From Malus domestica (taxonomy: Eukaryota > Streptophyta > Magnoliopsida > Rosales > Rosaceae), in NCBI RefSeq assembly GCF_042453785.1, contig NC_091663.1:36415001-36479000 (forward strand): a DNA stretch of 64,000 nt, read 5' to 3'. Made by a program: the position numbers and the translations under genes. Positions 37,178 to 49,600 of the stretch are shown here, one piece after another. The number at the start of each line of letters is the position of its first letter. Positions within the stretch are counted from its first letter, which is position 1. The notes beneath the pieces are model-generated. The model ran no database searches. It was not told the DNA's origin and saw only the letters and a program-made list of their open reading frames with translations.

Positions 37178-38165
37178 TGTTATGCATTTAGCAACCTAGA
37201 TATTAAGCCACTAATTGCACGTTTTAAACTCGCAAGTGCACAAGATCAAACACATAGTATAGAAAGTAAGTACAAGATCATTCCCACGAGGATTGCACTA
37301 ATATGTATCTAGAGTATGATTCCTAACAATTTAAATTAATTAATTCACAAAACTAGCAAATATGCAAGTAAAGGTTTAACAAAGTAGTTTGAGATGTCTT
37401 AAGTATAAAAGCACAATATAAGAACGTAGGCATATAAATGTAATTGGCAACAAGGGTTTTGAAAACGATGTTTGAACGGTTGGGACTTTGACTTCCATCT
37501 CTAACCTTTTTCGCCTAAGCAAACGATACACACTATGATACCAAACAGATTTTTGATGCTTTACATTTGTCAACCTAAAGGCATGGTATCTACTCTTTAA
37601 GCTATTGATTTCCCTAACAACGAATTAGGCATGGGTGTCTACACTAACTCTTTTCATTCTCGAAGTATTTAGCATGGTATCTACTAAGTTGCACTCCGAG
37701 AAAGCATAATACAATGGAAATCGACAAACACACGAATCCTAGAACATGGTATCTATTCCAGTTAATCGTGATAATTAATTCCAAGAACCGTAACTAGTTC
37801 TCTTGTTACTCGGCATAGGAACAAGACTCGATCATCCAAATTTACCCATGTAACATACTCAATTACAAAGCTATTCTATGGTGATCAATCATAAAATAAC
37901 TCAATAAGATTGGAATTAAAACTAGAATTAATCACTAAAGCATCAACAAATTGTCTTGTAACAAAAGTGTATCGAAAATACTCAAGGAAACATGATTAGG
38001 ACTTCAACCAAGTCCCAACTATGAAATTTAGTTACTCATAATCTAAAATGGGCAGTAAAGACAAACAAAACACATATATAATGTAAAACCTATATAGAAG
38101 AGTAAAACAAAGGTGTAAACAAGGAGAATTATTATATATATAATAGCGAATTTATGAGCATAACC
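37178..38165 (-). repeat. 5' LTR of the Athila-type fossil
   Basis: About 0.99 kb, starting TGTTATGCATTTAGCAACCT and ending GAGCATAAC, next to the PEX6 sequence. A clear 5-bp target duplication was not found. Confidence 0.88.
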
Positions 38166-38316
38166 CCCAGACTTATTGATTGCTGAACAACAAGGTTTTG
38201 CACCTTTGCAAGGGGACACCGTAAAAATATTGGCTTCCATACTTACACCGCCTCTCTGCCCATCAACACTATCTTCAAAATTCAGAGTTTCAGTTCTCCT
38301 GTATGGATTGGCAGGA
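38166..38316 (+). pseudogene. PEX6: PEX6 relic, continuation beyond the retroelement
   Basis: Reads PDLLIAEQQGFAPLQGDTVK, ILASILTPPLCPSTLSSKFR, VSVLLYGLAG. This is the sequence directly following 'VSSAV' in PEX6, up to the first part of the D1 Walker A loop (GLxGCGK). Similarity ends at GLAG; both ATPase domains are missing. The next open sequence to about 38400 is not recognisable as PEX6. Confidence 0.9.
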
Positions 38317-41300
38317 GAGTTTGATTTTTCCTTTTGTAGTTTTATTTTTCATGGTGGCTTTGATGACGAGGTTATTAAGAACTATGACGGTTTGATCCTT
38401 CTGCATTGGCACAAGGTATGTAGGCAATCTAGCTGGGTAGATGCAATCAATCTCTTTTTGCTGGTGCTCTTGTTTATGATTCGTGCAACGGTTCATAGAA
38501 ATGAAACGACGATCCGGAATTCGTTAATTTCACTAGGTATGGTCCTAAACAAATTCTTTTATTTTTAGTTTATAGTTTTCAAACAATGTTATTAGAGTCA
38601 TGGTGCTCGTTTCTCAACTTACAATCCAATGTAAAGAGCTGGAACCACGATATCTACCATGGTTGCATAAAATCGAAAAAAAATCACATTTGGATTCGTT
38701 ACGTTTTTCGAGGATTTGATTTTAGAAATAGGTTTTCATAATTGTGAGAAAAATTCCCTCTAAATTTCATGCAAAGATGTCCTATGGTTTGAGAGAAAAT
38801 TAAAAAAAAAACAAAAAAACCTAGTTTTGTGATTTCTTGAAATTTCAGTTTTTTAGCCGTTTTGGGGGCTGAATTTAGGGTAAATGGAATTGAACTTTTT
38901 GTGATTTTTTGCTTCGAATTTGTTGTCTACCATTTGAGCTTCAAACCATATAAAACATACATCACTTAGATGAGTATTAAAGAAGATATGGCTTGCAAAA
39001 TCCCTTTGCAACTCTGCGATATTTGGAATTTTGCCAGAAAAATTGTAGAAAATGGGGAACAGCGATTGTTCATCACTCTCGGCTACGGCTAGAGTGTTAC
39101 TTTCCCAATTAAACCGCAACTTAAAATAATGAACAAGACATAATATGTTTTCCCAATTATATATCCTTAAGGCTTGGCTGTTTGGGTTTTATCCCACCGC
39201 CAAGCCCACTCACTTACCCACTTTGTATTTGTGACTTGGATCTCTTTTATTTAAATAAAAGCCTAATGCCTATCTAATTTAAACCATGTCCATAAACCCA
39301 AATAAGTAATCAAATATAGTTAACAATTAATTATATCTAATCATCGTCCATATAACGTTACTAGAATTTATTACATGTGAGTGACCTCTTAGATTCTAAC
39401 TAAGCCGACAGTGAAATTAATTAACGAATTAATTTAAATCCACAAATCATAAGCGGCACCTTGCAACATGTCATGGCTACTCAGATTAGTAGAAGTATAT
39501 GCGAACTAATCATGATACTCTTTTGAACCTTAATTGTAGTTACAATGCAAATCAGTTCTTCTATCATCCATACCCCGATCAAGATTTATGTGTTATTGAA
39601 TGATGTCTAATCACATATAGTCATCTCTGATCGCGATGAGACATCTCATGTTTGCAAACATAATTTGATCAATAGTTACTCTGGTCACATATTTCAAGGA
39701 TGAATCTTCAAGTGGCTTCGAGGGATATCTTCTTATATTTAACAATTACCAAAAGGTGGTAGATTCCTTATTACACATTCATGTACCATCATACTTACAC
39801 ATCGGACCCTACAATCTCATTGAAGGCTCAAGGTGAAATCAACGTTCATATCTACAAATATAAGATACCTGTGATACCTCAGATCTAAAAACTATTTGCA
39901 TACTACGTTAAGAAGCTTTGTAACGTTTGACATGTGGTAAGCGGATTCTTCCCCCAACTAAAGAAGAGATCTTGGCGGAATTTCCGCATATGAAATTGAG
40001 CACAATTTTGCATAGCCCACTTGTTTCTCGAGAAGAGATGGGAAACATGCTCAATTTCATTTGATTGAATAGTTGACCCAGCTCCTTGTTGTTTGAAGAA
40101 ACCCTCCGCTTCAATTGGTATTACCATTTTCTTCATCTCGTTGAGAAGTATGATTTTCGTTTTTGAATCACTTAATTTCGTTGAGTATTGAAGAAGTTAT
40201 GAACGTTTAAAGTTCACCCAATTTTTGGCGAGTTATCAAGTTTTCCCTCGATCAGTCAACTTTACTCTAATTAATATCGAGACATTTTGTGATTAAACCC
40301 CACACATGTCGGACTGTGTAAGTTGTAATTAACAAGTTGGGGAAAATATCGGTGTTGTTGGAAATGGGTCGTTGGCCCGTTTCTCTAATAATTTGATAGT
40401 TCACAGAAAGAACCACTATCCGTTTTCCGGCCATCTCCGGCAACCATTGGGCTTCCAAATAGGTATAATCTTATTCTACACTTTCCTATCTTCATTTTGA
40501 TATATTATGGGTCGAATTTGGTTAATAAACAATTGAGTTACGAAGCTTTGAAAATTGCCTAAACTTCCGGCCAAGAGCTCCAAGACACTTAATGGAGTTT
40601 TTAATTGAATGACCAAAATGATGGATAATGGACAATCTCAGTGACCACTTTTATTGATTTGGAATCTCAGGAACCAAAGTAATGAGTTATGCAAATCTTA
40701 GAGACCATTTTGGCTATTTAGCCTTTGAAAAATTATACAATTCCAATGTAATCTAACATGATTCGATTTGCACCAGATTTGGAGTGTTTCAAAGAAAAGG
40801 GTACATTTGATCGGGAGAAATACCGATGAACGATTTGACAGGGTAAATTCATCCTTTGCTCAATAACAAAAGAAAATTTCAAAATACCATTTATTTCTAT
40901 TAGACATGTATTGGATATTGCAAATGTCATATAACTAGAAACACATGGCTTCTGATAGCATTTAATAGTTAACCACTTTTTCTTTTGCGCACTCTGTCCT
41001 GCGTATTCACACGTCTGCTTTTCTCCTGCAGTTTGGTTTATCGCAAATACATCCCAGGCTGAAGCAGTAAGATCATTTACATATTTAAGAAGAATGATAA
41101 GATCTTTAGGGCTGAAAATTGGAGTAACTTCATTCCTTTTGTTAAAAAGATGAGCACAAATTGGTAAAGAAGCCAAAAAAACCCAGCTTACCAGTAAGTT
41201 TATTGGACTACCTAGAGGAACAGCCGCACTACCCTATAATTTTGTGTAAAGGGCATGTGTAGAAGTTTGTAACTTCCTGACATGTAGACTGAAATAACTT

Positions 41301-41583
41301 TGTGTTCCCATGACAGGCGTTCTTGAGCTGGAAGTGTAAATTTTTAAAACGGATTTGGTTGGCCGTAGAAACTAAATGCTTTACTACCAAATATGGGAAG
41401 AATAATTGGAATTGCAATTTTCGTACTACTGGTCTCATTGCATTGACAAATCCAGGTACGGCATTTCAATTTTAGGAATATCATCATATTCTCATAACCG
41501 TCACTATGAGAAAATAATGTAGTCTTTGCAGATTGAAAACAACAATAAGAAAATGGATCCGAAAATATAGCGAACAAAAAGAA
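38317..41583. other. Degenerate intergenic DNA
   Basis: No gene recognised. 39150-39900 has a texture I associate with non-coding parts of plant LTR elements, but no termini could be placed. At 40733-41176 (minus) there is an open frame of about 147 codons (KDLIILLKYVNDLTASAWDV, AINQTAGEKQTCEYAGQSAQ) that looks protein-like but is unrecognised; it could be an old exon of another gene. Confidence 0.4.
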
Positions 41584-42478
41584 CTAAGAGTTCACTCCTC
41601 CACAGTCCTTCAAGTACTTAGTCTTGATTTTGGTGAGTGTGATTGCGGCATCTTTCATGTTAATCCTCTGTCCCGGCAATGCTGCAGAGCATGCTAAAGC
41701 TAATCTCATAACAGAAGATAAGCAATCCCTCCTGCTCACAAAATCACCATCTTCCTCCGCCCCAAGTATATCGGCATCCACAACTTCACCTATTGCAACA
41801 TCTGGAAATAATGAATCTGCAATCCAATGCTTTAAATCCATTTCCCCAACAAACATCTCGTATGTTGGCTTCCTTTTTGTGAATGTCTCCATAAGTACAA
41901 TACCAAAACTATACACATCCCCTCTTGTCGAAACGCTTCCTTCCATCCCAAACTCTGCAAAATTTAAAAAGAAAATTATAACTCCTAATAAAACCAACAT
42001 ATACAAAATTGAGAAAATACAGCACCTGGAGCCATATATCCAACTGTGGCTAGGGTCATGGTTTCTGTCACCGAATCTCCATTGCCGATGAGTCTTGCAA
42101 TGCCAAAATCAGCAACATGTGCAACCATATCATCATCTAGTAGTATATTGCTTGGTTTCACATCACAATGAACGATAGGTATCAAGTAACCATGATGAAG
42201 ATATTCTAGTGCCAATGCAACATCTTTCTTTATGTCTAACCCCTGCAGGATAGTCATGGAGCGGTTTGGAGAATACAACCACTTTTCGAGGCTTCCATTA
42301 GGCATCAATTGAAGTATCAAGGCTTTGAAATCAAGTTCATCGCAGCAACTTATGATTTTAATAAGATTCCGGTGACGGATATTGCTTAGCATTTCACATT
42401 CCTTATCAAAACTCTTGAATGCCCTTTCTAGCTGTAAATTGAAAACCTTGACGGCGATACCATCTTCCGTTCTCGATC
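41584..42478 (-). pseudogene. LRR receptor-like kinase (subfamily XII), kinase-domain fragment
   Basis: Two exons, about 42478-42026 and 41954-41584, with a GT-AG intron at the same place and phase as in the neighbouring kinase (…YMAP-G|EFGMEG). It starts inside the kinase: DGIAVKVFNLQLERAFKSFD with the VAVK-type lysine, then RHRNLIKIISCCDELDFKAL, IVHCDVKPSNILLDDDMVAH (HCD, non-RD type), VADFGIARL and GDVYSFGIVLMETFTKRKPT. It ends KTKYLKDCGGVNS and a stop. The signal peptide, LRRs, membrane segment and glycine loop are missing, so it cannot be a normal receptor. The remaining 3' half is open. Similar kinases (FLS2, EFR, XA21) are immune receptors. Confidence 0.9.
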
Positions 42479-42719
42479 AAATCTTTATGTACTCAACCAG
42501 CTCAAATAAATTCCCTACAAAAATAAATTGTAAATAAAAATTAAACATAAGTGGAGAAAATAAAAATATTAGAAGCAAGAAAAACTTACTGTTGTGAATA
42601 AGGAACAAATGAAGTAGAAAGAACAAATAAGAAAGGTGCAAGAGAGAACACATGGAGGGTTTGAAATTGGAAGAACGAATAAGAAAAATGAAAGAGAGGA
42701 AGAAGAAAACATCGGGGGA

Positions 42720-43357
42720 AGTATATAAAGACCATTTTCTGTCGCTTACAACCGACACCAGATTTTAAAATATTTATAAAAACTAAAATCTATGTTGCAC
42801 AGAACCGACGCAGGCTTTAAAATATTTAAAAAATTAAGGACTAGTTTGTGTGGCGTCGAAATAAGGACAAGTTTGCGTCGGTTAAAACCGACGTTTCCCC
42901 GACAGACTTGACAGTCGTAACAGGCGGCCTCGAAATAGGACAAGTTTGCGTCAATTCAAACTGACGTGAGCCTAACATGTTAGTGCACTTGGATGTGACG
43001 TCGAAATAAGGAAGCTTTTGCAACACTGATTGAAAAAGCTCTCATACTTTATGTCGCTTAAAAGCGACACCAGTATTTAAAAATATTAAAATGTATATTT
43101 ACTTCGGTTTAAAAACGACACTAGTATTTAAAAATATTAAAATATAAGTTTACGTCGGTTTCAAAGTGACACTAGTATTTAAAATATTAAAATGTATGTT
43201 TACGTCGGTTTAAAAGCGACACAAGTACTTTATGGCGCTTATAAGCAACAGTAAATACGACGTGATGTTCAGTTAGTGTCGCAACTGTCTTTTCCAAAAC
43301 TATATTAAATTAAACCGACACCACCTACTGACACTATAAGACCATTTTGTAGTAGTG
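42720..43357. mobile_element. CACTA (En/Spm-like) transposon remnant, one end
   Basis: The right end at 43357, read on the minus strand, is CACTACTACAAAATGG, a CACTA-type terminus. Inside are at least four subterminal units of about 60 bp (43045-43250) of the form GTCGGTTTAAAAGCGACAC followed by AGTATTTAAAAATATTAAAA, plus more diverged ones from 42745. The matching left end was not found, so it is a fragment. Confidence 0.72.
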
Positions 43358-43766
43358 TGTGTGGGTTCCACATACAAACTAACATAATTGTTGACAGAAT
43401 TTTAACGGAATGACCAAATTGATGTGGGATAGTGAATGTTAAGGATGACATTGATTGATTTTGAAAGTGAGGGGCCAAAATGATGAGTTTGATCAATCTC
43501 AGGAACCATTTGTAATAAAAACCCAATTAAAATTGCATAATTAATAAGAACAACAACCAAACTTAGATTGACAAATTCCAAATTTCCGAGCAAACATAAA
43601 GATGATCTTACAAATTAAGATCATTTACAAAACATACAAAATGAAATTGCAAAACGGGAAAATCCACCTCGTCATCATTCAGAAGATCACCATGCAAAGT
43701 TCAAGCACTGTCATGGGATTTTATTTAACGATAACAGGGTATTATTACTCACTACTTGGGTCATCA
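43358..43766. other. 3' flank of the receptor kinase
   Basis: Probable 3' UTR and spacer. No other feature recognised. Confidence 0.45.
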
Positions 43767-46700
43767 TCACGGGTTCTCTCTAGACATCCTAGTTCCAGTT
43801 AGCACATCCCTTATTAGACTCAATTTAGCTACCACATTGCTCATGTCTTTTCGCTCTCTCGGCATCGCTACGGAACAAGAAACTCCTACTCTTGCAATGG
43901 AAGTCAAGCACTCAACAACCGTTCTTCTTCGATCATTTGGGGCATGATTCCCCCTATTACTTATGGGATTAGTACTGCTGCTACTTTCTTCTATTTGAAC
44001 AATTAGTGGATCACATATTTCTCCCACATGTTCTGGTAGAGCCATCATAACAAAATTGTGCAGGTCCATACCACCTTTAAACATGTCATCTGTCGGCCTC
44101 TTGCCAGTTAACATCTCCAACAACAGTATTCCGTAGCTATACACGTCGCCATATGTTGACACCTCGCCTCCCATTCCATACTCTTAAGTTATATGCACAA
44201 AAACATGGCTTTGTTCTTATGTGTGACTTCAAAAAGCTCATGCTATATACAAAACCATACTGCAAACACAAATAAAATATATACAAAAGAAAATTTACCT
44301 GGTGGAGTATAGCCTATGGTGCCTTTTATGACATTGGAACTGCTATCGTGCAAAGGAGATGGGCAAGAAGCATCCCGGAGGTACCTTGCTAAACCGAAAT
44401 CACCAACACAAGCAGTCATGTCACTGTCTAACAAAATGTTGCTTGGCTTTATATCACAATGAACTATTGGCATGTGAGAGCGGTTGTGCAAATAATCCAG
44501 AGCACACGCTACATCGATGGCAATGTTAACTCTTTGAGTGAGATTCAGATTCTTCGGCAGATTGGCTGGCCTATCTACTCCTTGAGCTGATATGTGCAGC
44601 CACTCATCTAGGCTTCCATTCACCATGAACTCATACACCAAGGCTTTGAAATCGTTTCCTTGAAAATCAATGCTTGAACAAGCAGTCAGTAGCTTGACAA
44701 GATTTCGATGCCTAATGCTTTTCAAGGCTTCACATTCAGATATGAAACTTTTAGAAGCTCTTGAAGTTTGAAGATTGAGTACTTTCACTGCAACATTTCT
44801 TTCTTCAAGCTGATTGAGAATTCCCTTGTACACGGACCCGAAACTTCCGGCACCAATCAGATTCGAAGCAGAGAACCCATCAGTTGCTTTGAGGAGATTT
44901 CCATAGGACAGTTTCAATAGTGAAACCCCCAGTGACGATCCTGAAGTTGACTTAAGCGCTCTAGCCTTTCTTGATCGATAAAGAAGCGCAAGTAACAACG
45001 CCAAGACCAAGCCGACAACCCCACAGGGAACTAAGATAATTAAGTTCAGCTTAAGAGATAACCCGCGCTTAGATTGCTTGGAGATGCATTTAGGCAATCT
45101 TAAGTGAGGTATACCTCCACAAAGCCGTGTGTTTCCCACAACAGATACTGCACTTGCATTCTTAAAAACTCCTTGGATTGGTACTGCACCTACAAAATCG
45201 TTAAATGAAAGGTTCAAATTCTGCAAGAAGGGGAAACTCCCCAAGTAGTTGGGAATTATGCCGGACAAGTTGTTGCGCGAGAGGTCAAAATCTTCAATTC
45301 CTTTCAAAGAGCTCAAGGATTTAGGAATTGTCCCCTGCAATAAATTTTCTCTCAGAGACAAGGTCGTCAAACTTGTGCAACTCCCTAAGCTTTGTGGAAT
45401 CTCACCAGATAACTTGTTTTCAGAAACATCCAAGGAAACAAGATGCTCTATGTTACCTACTTCCATGGGGATGGATCCAGTAAGCTGATTGCTGGATAGA
45501 TCCAACAAATATAGCAATGATAATAAACCGATGACTTGTTTTGGAATTGGACCACTAAGATTATTTTGAGAAAGACTCAAAGCTAATAGATTCTTGCATT
45601 CTCCAAGACTTTGTGGTATGCTGCCTTGTAACTGGTTTGAGTTGAGAAAGAATCTGCCTAATGAAGTTAGATTTCCTAGGGAAGATGGGATGGCACCTGC
45701 CAAATCATTAGAATTTAAAACCAGATCTCCCAACTTATTCAATTTACTATCGAACTTGGTAAAGTACCTGTCAAAAGGTTGTCGTTAAAGTATAGTGTCT
45801 CCAAGTTGATGAGATTTCCAACCCTAACAGGAATGTTTCCGTGTATCTGATTCTCATCAAAATATATTCCCCTGAGCTTCGTTGAGAGATTGCTAATAGA
45901 TTCAGTTAGCACTCCTCCAAAATTATTGGCACTGATAGATAAAATTTGTAAATTGGTGCAATTAACTAGAGAAGAGACGAAATCCAACTCACCTTCCACA
46001 TTATTTCCAAGGTTGTTATGATTAATTGCAAACCAATACAAATTTGACAGGTGTGCCAGATTAGGCACTTTCCCAGTAAACTTATTGTGTGAGATACAAA
46101 ATAGTGAAAGGTTTGAGGCATTGGAGATTGAAGCTGGTACTGGTCCAGTGAATTGGTTGGTATGGAAATTAAAGATTTCGAGGTTTGAAAACATAGTGTG
46201 GCCCAAGCCAGGAGGAAAAGTTCCATGAAGGTTGTTTCTATGCATATAAATGAATTTAATTGACGAGAGGTGGTATATGGAGGGAGGGATGGTACCATTC
46301 AAATAATTTGCAGACAGTGCAAAAAAAGTCAAGCTTTTCAACTGGCCAAGGCTATTCGGAATACCTCCATGCAGATTATTATGTGATGCAGATAGTACTT
46401 CAAGAGAAGAAAGATTCCCAAAAGAAGGTGGGATTTTCCCATGAAAATTGTTCCTGCCTAACTTAAGTAGCCGAAGCTTGGACAATGAGGCAATTTCAGT
46501 TGGAAGTTTGCCACTAAGAGTGTTGCGATATAAGTTAAGGTATTGGAGGTTAGAGCAACGTGATATGTTGAATGGAATATGACCACTGAAGGAGTTGTTA
46601 TGAAGGCGTAGTCTTTCCAAGCGGAACAAACGACCAATTTCTGGAGGAATGGTGTGGCTGAAGCTATTGTTTTGGAGGTTTAAAGCCCTCAGAAAGCTCA

Positions 46701-47001
46701 AGTTTCCAATGTGGGGAGATAGGTGGCCTGCCATCCCGCTTGATCGGAGGTCGAGCACTGTAACTCTCTGGTGTCTGCGGCCACAAGTGATGCCTGGCCA
46801 ACGACAGAAGTGGAGGGATTCATTCCAAGAGCTAAGGATGCCGAGGGTATCAGTCACGATTTCAGCTTTGAAGGCAAGCAAGGAAAGCCTATCCACCTCA
46901 TTCCCCGCTAAACGCGAGGAGGCAGAGCTAAAAAGAAAGAGAAGAAAGATTGGTTGGGTGAAAATAAACCAAATGCTAATATGAATGCTTGAGAACTCCA
47001 T
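43767..47001 (-). pseudogene. LRR receptor-like kinase, subfamily XII (EFR/XA21 type), near-complete with one frameshift
   Basis: Exon 1 is 47001-44299 and exon 2 is 44182-43767, with a GT-AG intron. The signal peptide is in MEFSSIHISIWFIFTQPIFL. An LRR N-cap follows (DRLSLLAFKAE, then WNESLHFCRWPGITC), then about 20 LRRs of the NNSFSGHIPFNI kind. The C-cap region leads to one membrane helix (IILVPCGVVGLVLALLLALL). The kinase has IGAGSFGSVYKG, VAVKVLNL, IVHCDIKPSNILLD (HCD, so non-RD), GDFGLARYL and GDVYSYGILLLEMLTGKRPT. It ends MSRENP. Around 45735-45745 the frame breaks: LRRs read up to TLPSSIVN then a stop, and continue in another frame as NKLGDLVLNSNDLAG, consistent with one missing base. 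Everything else is intact, so an assembly error or a very young pseudogene are both possible. About 1,000 residues would be expected. Family members sense microbial patterns at the plasma membrane. Confidence 0.9.
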
Positions 47002-47130
47002 TTTAGCTAGGCTGCAAAATGAAGCTCTGGATATTTAACCTTAGGTAATCGTAAGTTGACGCAAAGAGAGGAGTCAATTTTAGCGTCCAAATTGGGTTGA
47101 CGGGTTGGGGAACACAACACATAGCTTTTG
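47002..47130 (-). promoter_or_regulatory. Proximal upstream region of the receptor kinase
   Basis: On the minus strand TTAAATATCCAGAGCTTCAT lies about 20-40 bp before the ATG; TAAATATC may be a TATA-like box but is very close to the start codon. Weak call. Confidence 0.25.
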
Positions 47131-47745
47131 ACGTTTTACGTTAGAACTTAGAATTATCATAAAAAGCAGAAAGTAAAAGGTTCATGCAAAGTAGGTAAAT
47201 GCAAAGTAGGTAAGGCTAGAAAACGTGCAATGTAGGTAAGACTATAAAAAGTGCCCGTAAGTATGTAAGACTCGAAAAAGTGCCCGGACGTTGCCGTAGG
47301 TCTTTAAAATATTTTGCACTCGCAATAATTCTTAATTAAAAAATGCTACTCTTATCAAAATTTTCATACAATATTTGTATCAATAAAGGAAGGGCTAACT
47401 CTGTCAAAAATGCTAATCGTATCACACTCTTTAATAGAGATAAGACCTACATGTGTTGGTGGATCAACCTCTATTAAAAAAGCGGTAGAAATAATAATAC
47501 AAATATGTGATAAACTTACACGTTGGTTCTTGACGGAAAAAAATAATAAGGACTTTGACATTTTACATTAGAATTATCATAAAAAGCAGAAAGTAAAACG
47601 TAGAGACCCACTAGCTAGTTTTCTACCGTATTGGAAGGTTCATGCAAAAAGTAGGTAAGACTAGAAAAAGTGGCCGTAAGTATGTAAGACTAGAAAAAGT
47701 GCCCGGGTGTTGCCGCGGGTCTTTAAAATATTTTGGAAAAATATC
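47130..47745. repeat. Direct repeat pair upstream of the receptor kinase
   Basis: About 47150-47325 and 47565-47740 share AGAATTATCATAAAAAGCAG, AAAAGTGCCCG, GTAAGTATGTAAGACT(C/A)GAAAAAGTGC, GTTGCCG(T/C)(A/G)GGTCTTTAAA. Inside are short tandem AAGTAGGTAA(G/A) units. A third, partial copy of the AGAAAGCAGAAAGT part lies at about 48620. Confidence 0.7.
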
Positions 47746-49210
47746 AATATAGAAAACAGAGATCTCTTATGCTATGAGTTTCAAAACTGTATAGAACACA
47801 TAAGATTAGTAAATGTGTGTGTGTAGTAGCGATACTATTTACATACATGTGGAATGTAGGAAGGAAATTAGTCCTTTTGTTCTGAATCAAGATCACTAAT
47901 TCCAAAATATAATTTCAAGAACCATTTCCCTACAGTTGAACATCAAGAAGACCACTAATTCTGAAATACAGATTAAATCTCTCCATGTTAAAAAGTATGT
48001 AAGCAGAGAGACAAGGGATGTGGTTTCTATTACCAGTATGATTAGCTTGTAAAGACTTGTCCGCTGCGTTCTGAATATTGGTCTCCACTGTAACCACCTT
48101 GAGAACTTTTCTGTAGATAATTCCACTATAAAAAAATCCATTTTAGAATGCATTTCTATTCATAACACGTTTAATACTTTTTAGTGGACCATGATCGGGA
48201 TTTTAATGTTGTATGTCAATATATAAAATAGAACAAAGCCACTAACAATCTCAAAATATCATATAATTGATAGCGGTATGTACTTTTGGTAGATAATTTG
48301 TAATCAGATTGTAAAATATTGGGATGTCTAGTTCCCGCAGGAGTGTGTTATCCTTAGCAGAGAGGATACTTTTTGATATTTCGTAATTGCCCAGATGAAA
48401 TCATGGCTAATGCCTCACACATCTGTCATAAAAAAAAATCTTAAACACAAAGATTCATCATTATAGCCTAAATTAAGATCGCATTATCATATCAGAACAG
48501 ACAAAGGTACTCAAACTCAAGTGTCTCACATGCTGACATCCAACAAACCAATCAAAAAAATTTCTCTAGTGAAAGAATAAAACTGAATTAAAAAAAATAA
48601 AACAGAGAGAACTATCATAGAAAGCAGAAAGTGACTTACACGTTAGTTATGAAATGTTCGGCCTTAGTGGAATGTTATCTAGTTTTCTACCTTAGTGGAA
48701 TGTTAGCCAGTTTTGCACTTAGCTAGTTTTCTACCTTAGTGGAAGGTTAGCTAGTCTTCCACTAGCTAGTTTTCTACCGTAATGCAAATGGTAAATTGGC
48801 TAGTTTTCTACTCTCACAATTATTACTCTTGCAAATTGCGATGCATCTGTGACGTAGCCTCTTTGTTTTTCATTTTTTATGAAAGTATAATATTCATTAA
48901 GGAGACGAGAAAATGTACAAGAGGTTAGAAGGTTTAAAAGAGTGACCCCTGAAAAAAACTGATTCACTTTAAAGTTAAGCAGTAAAAAAAAGAGTTTGGT
49001 AAACGTATAATATGCTGCTTATTTTAAAAGTAATAGCTTCCAGACAACAACTTTTAAAAGTAGCTTGTAGGTTTCTTTTAAAAGCTATTTTAATAAAATG
49101 CAGAGTTAAGCCTTTAATACATATTTCAATTGTTGTAATATCTTCATTAATACTTTTAAAATGACATTATTTGCCTCCACACATATTTTATCCCTTAGAG
49201 AATAATGTGA
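47746..49210. other. Intergenic
   Basis: AT-rich; no gene recognised. 48485-48560 is a paralogous, MITE-free copy of the sequence at 49937-49966 plus 50186-50225. 48655-48800 has several TAGCTAGTTTTCTACC units forming a short irregular tandem. Confidence 0.5.
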
Positions 49211-49249
49211 CCGTTATGACCTACCATTACAAACACTAACCTTACACTA

Positions 49250-49600
49250 TAAACATCATTACCACCACCATAACCATAACCGCCACAGCTACCACTGCCG
49301 CCACAACCATAACCGGTACAACCGCCATTGTCACTACCATCATTGTTGCCGCCGCCGCCGCCGCCGCCACCACCACAACTGCAACTGTCACCACTAGCAC
49401 TACCACCATCCCTAGCAACATTGTTACCTCTACACCCCAACCACCACATCCCACTATTAGCACCACCACCATACCTCCACTATAACCACCATTGCCACCA
49501 CAAATCACAACTGCCACCACCGCCATTAGCACCATTATTACCTCTAGACCCCAATCACCATATCCTGCTATTAACACCACCACCATTCCTACTGCTTTTC
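49250..49600. repeat. Compound trinucleotide (ACC/GCC-type) low-complexity tract
   Basis: Dense CCACCA, CCGCCG and ACCATT triplets with little other content. Long open frames on both strands translate to Gly/Val/Pro-only proteins, the usual artefact of such tracts. Confidence 0.85.

Larger units (their letters stand above)
28130..38165 (-). mobile_element. Athila-type Ty3/gypsy LTR-retrotransposon fossil
   Basis: A broken element read on the minus strand. Its 5' LTR is at 37178-38165, the primer-binding site at 37155-37171 (one mismatch to the 3' end of plant tRNA-Asp), and gag at about 35.7-37.0 kb with a CCHC knuckle near 36.0 kb. Protease and pol linker lie at about 34.2-35.5 kb, reverse transcriptase at 33.4-34.2 kb, RNase H at 33.05-33.4 kb and integrase at 31.6-33.0 kb. 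A long non-coding 3' tract (29764-31560), a purine-rich tract next to 29764 and the 3' LTR (28130-29763) complete it. Ends carry TGTTATGC/GCATAACA. The coding part is interrupted roughly half a dozen to ten times. It sits inside the PEX6 relic. LTR-to-LTR identity, read by eye, is about 96-97%, suggesting an age of some few million years or less. Confidence 0.92.

Noticed and set aside
46649-46984. Plus-strand open frames within the receptor kinase
   Set aside because: They lie antisense to LRR coding sequence and encode nothing recognisable.
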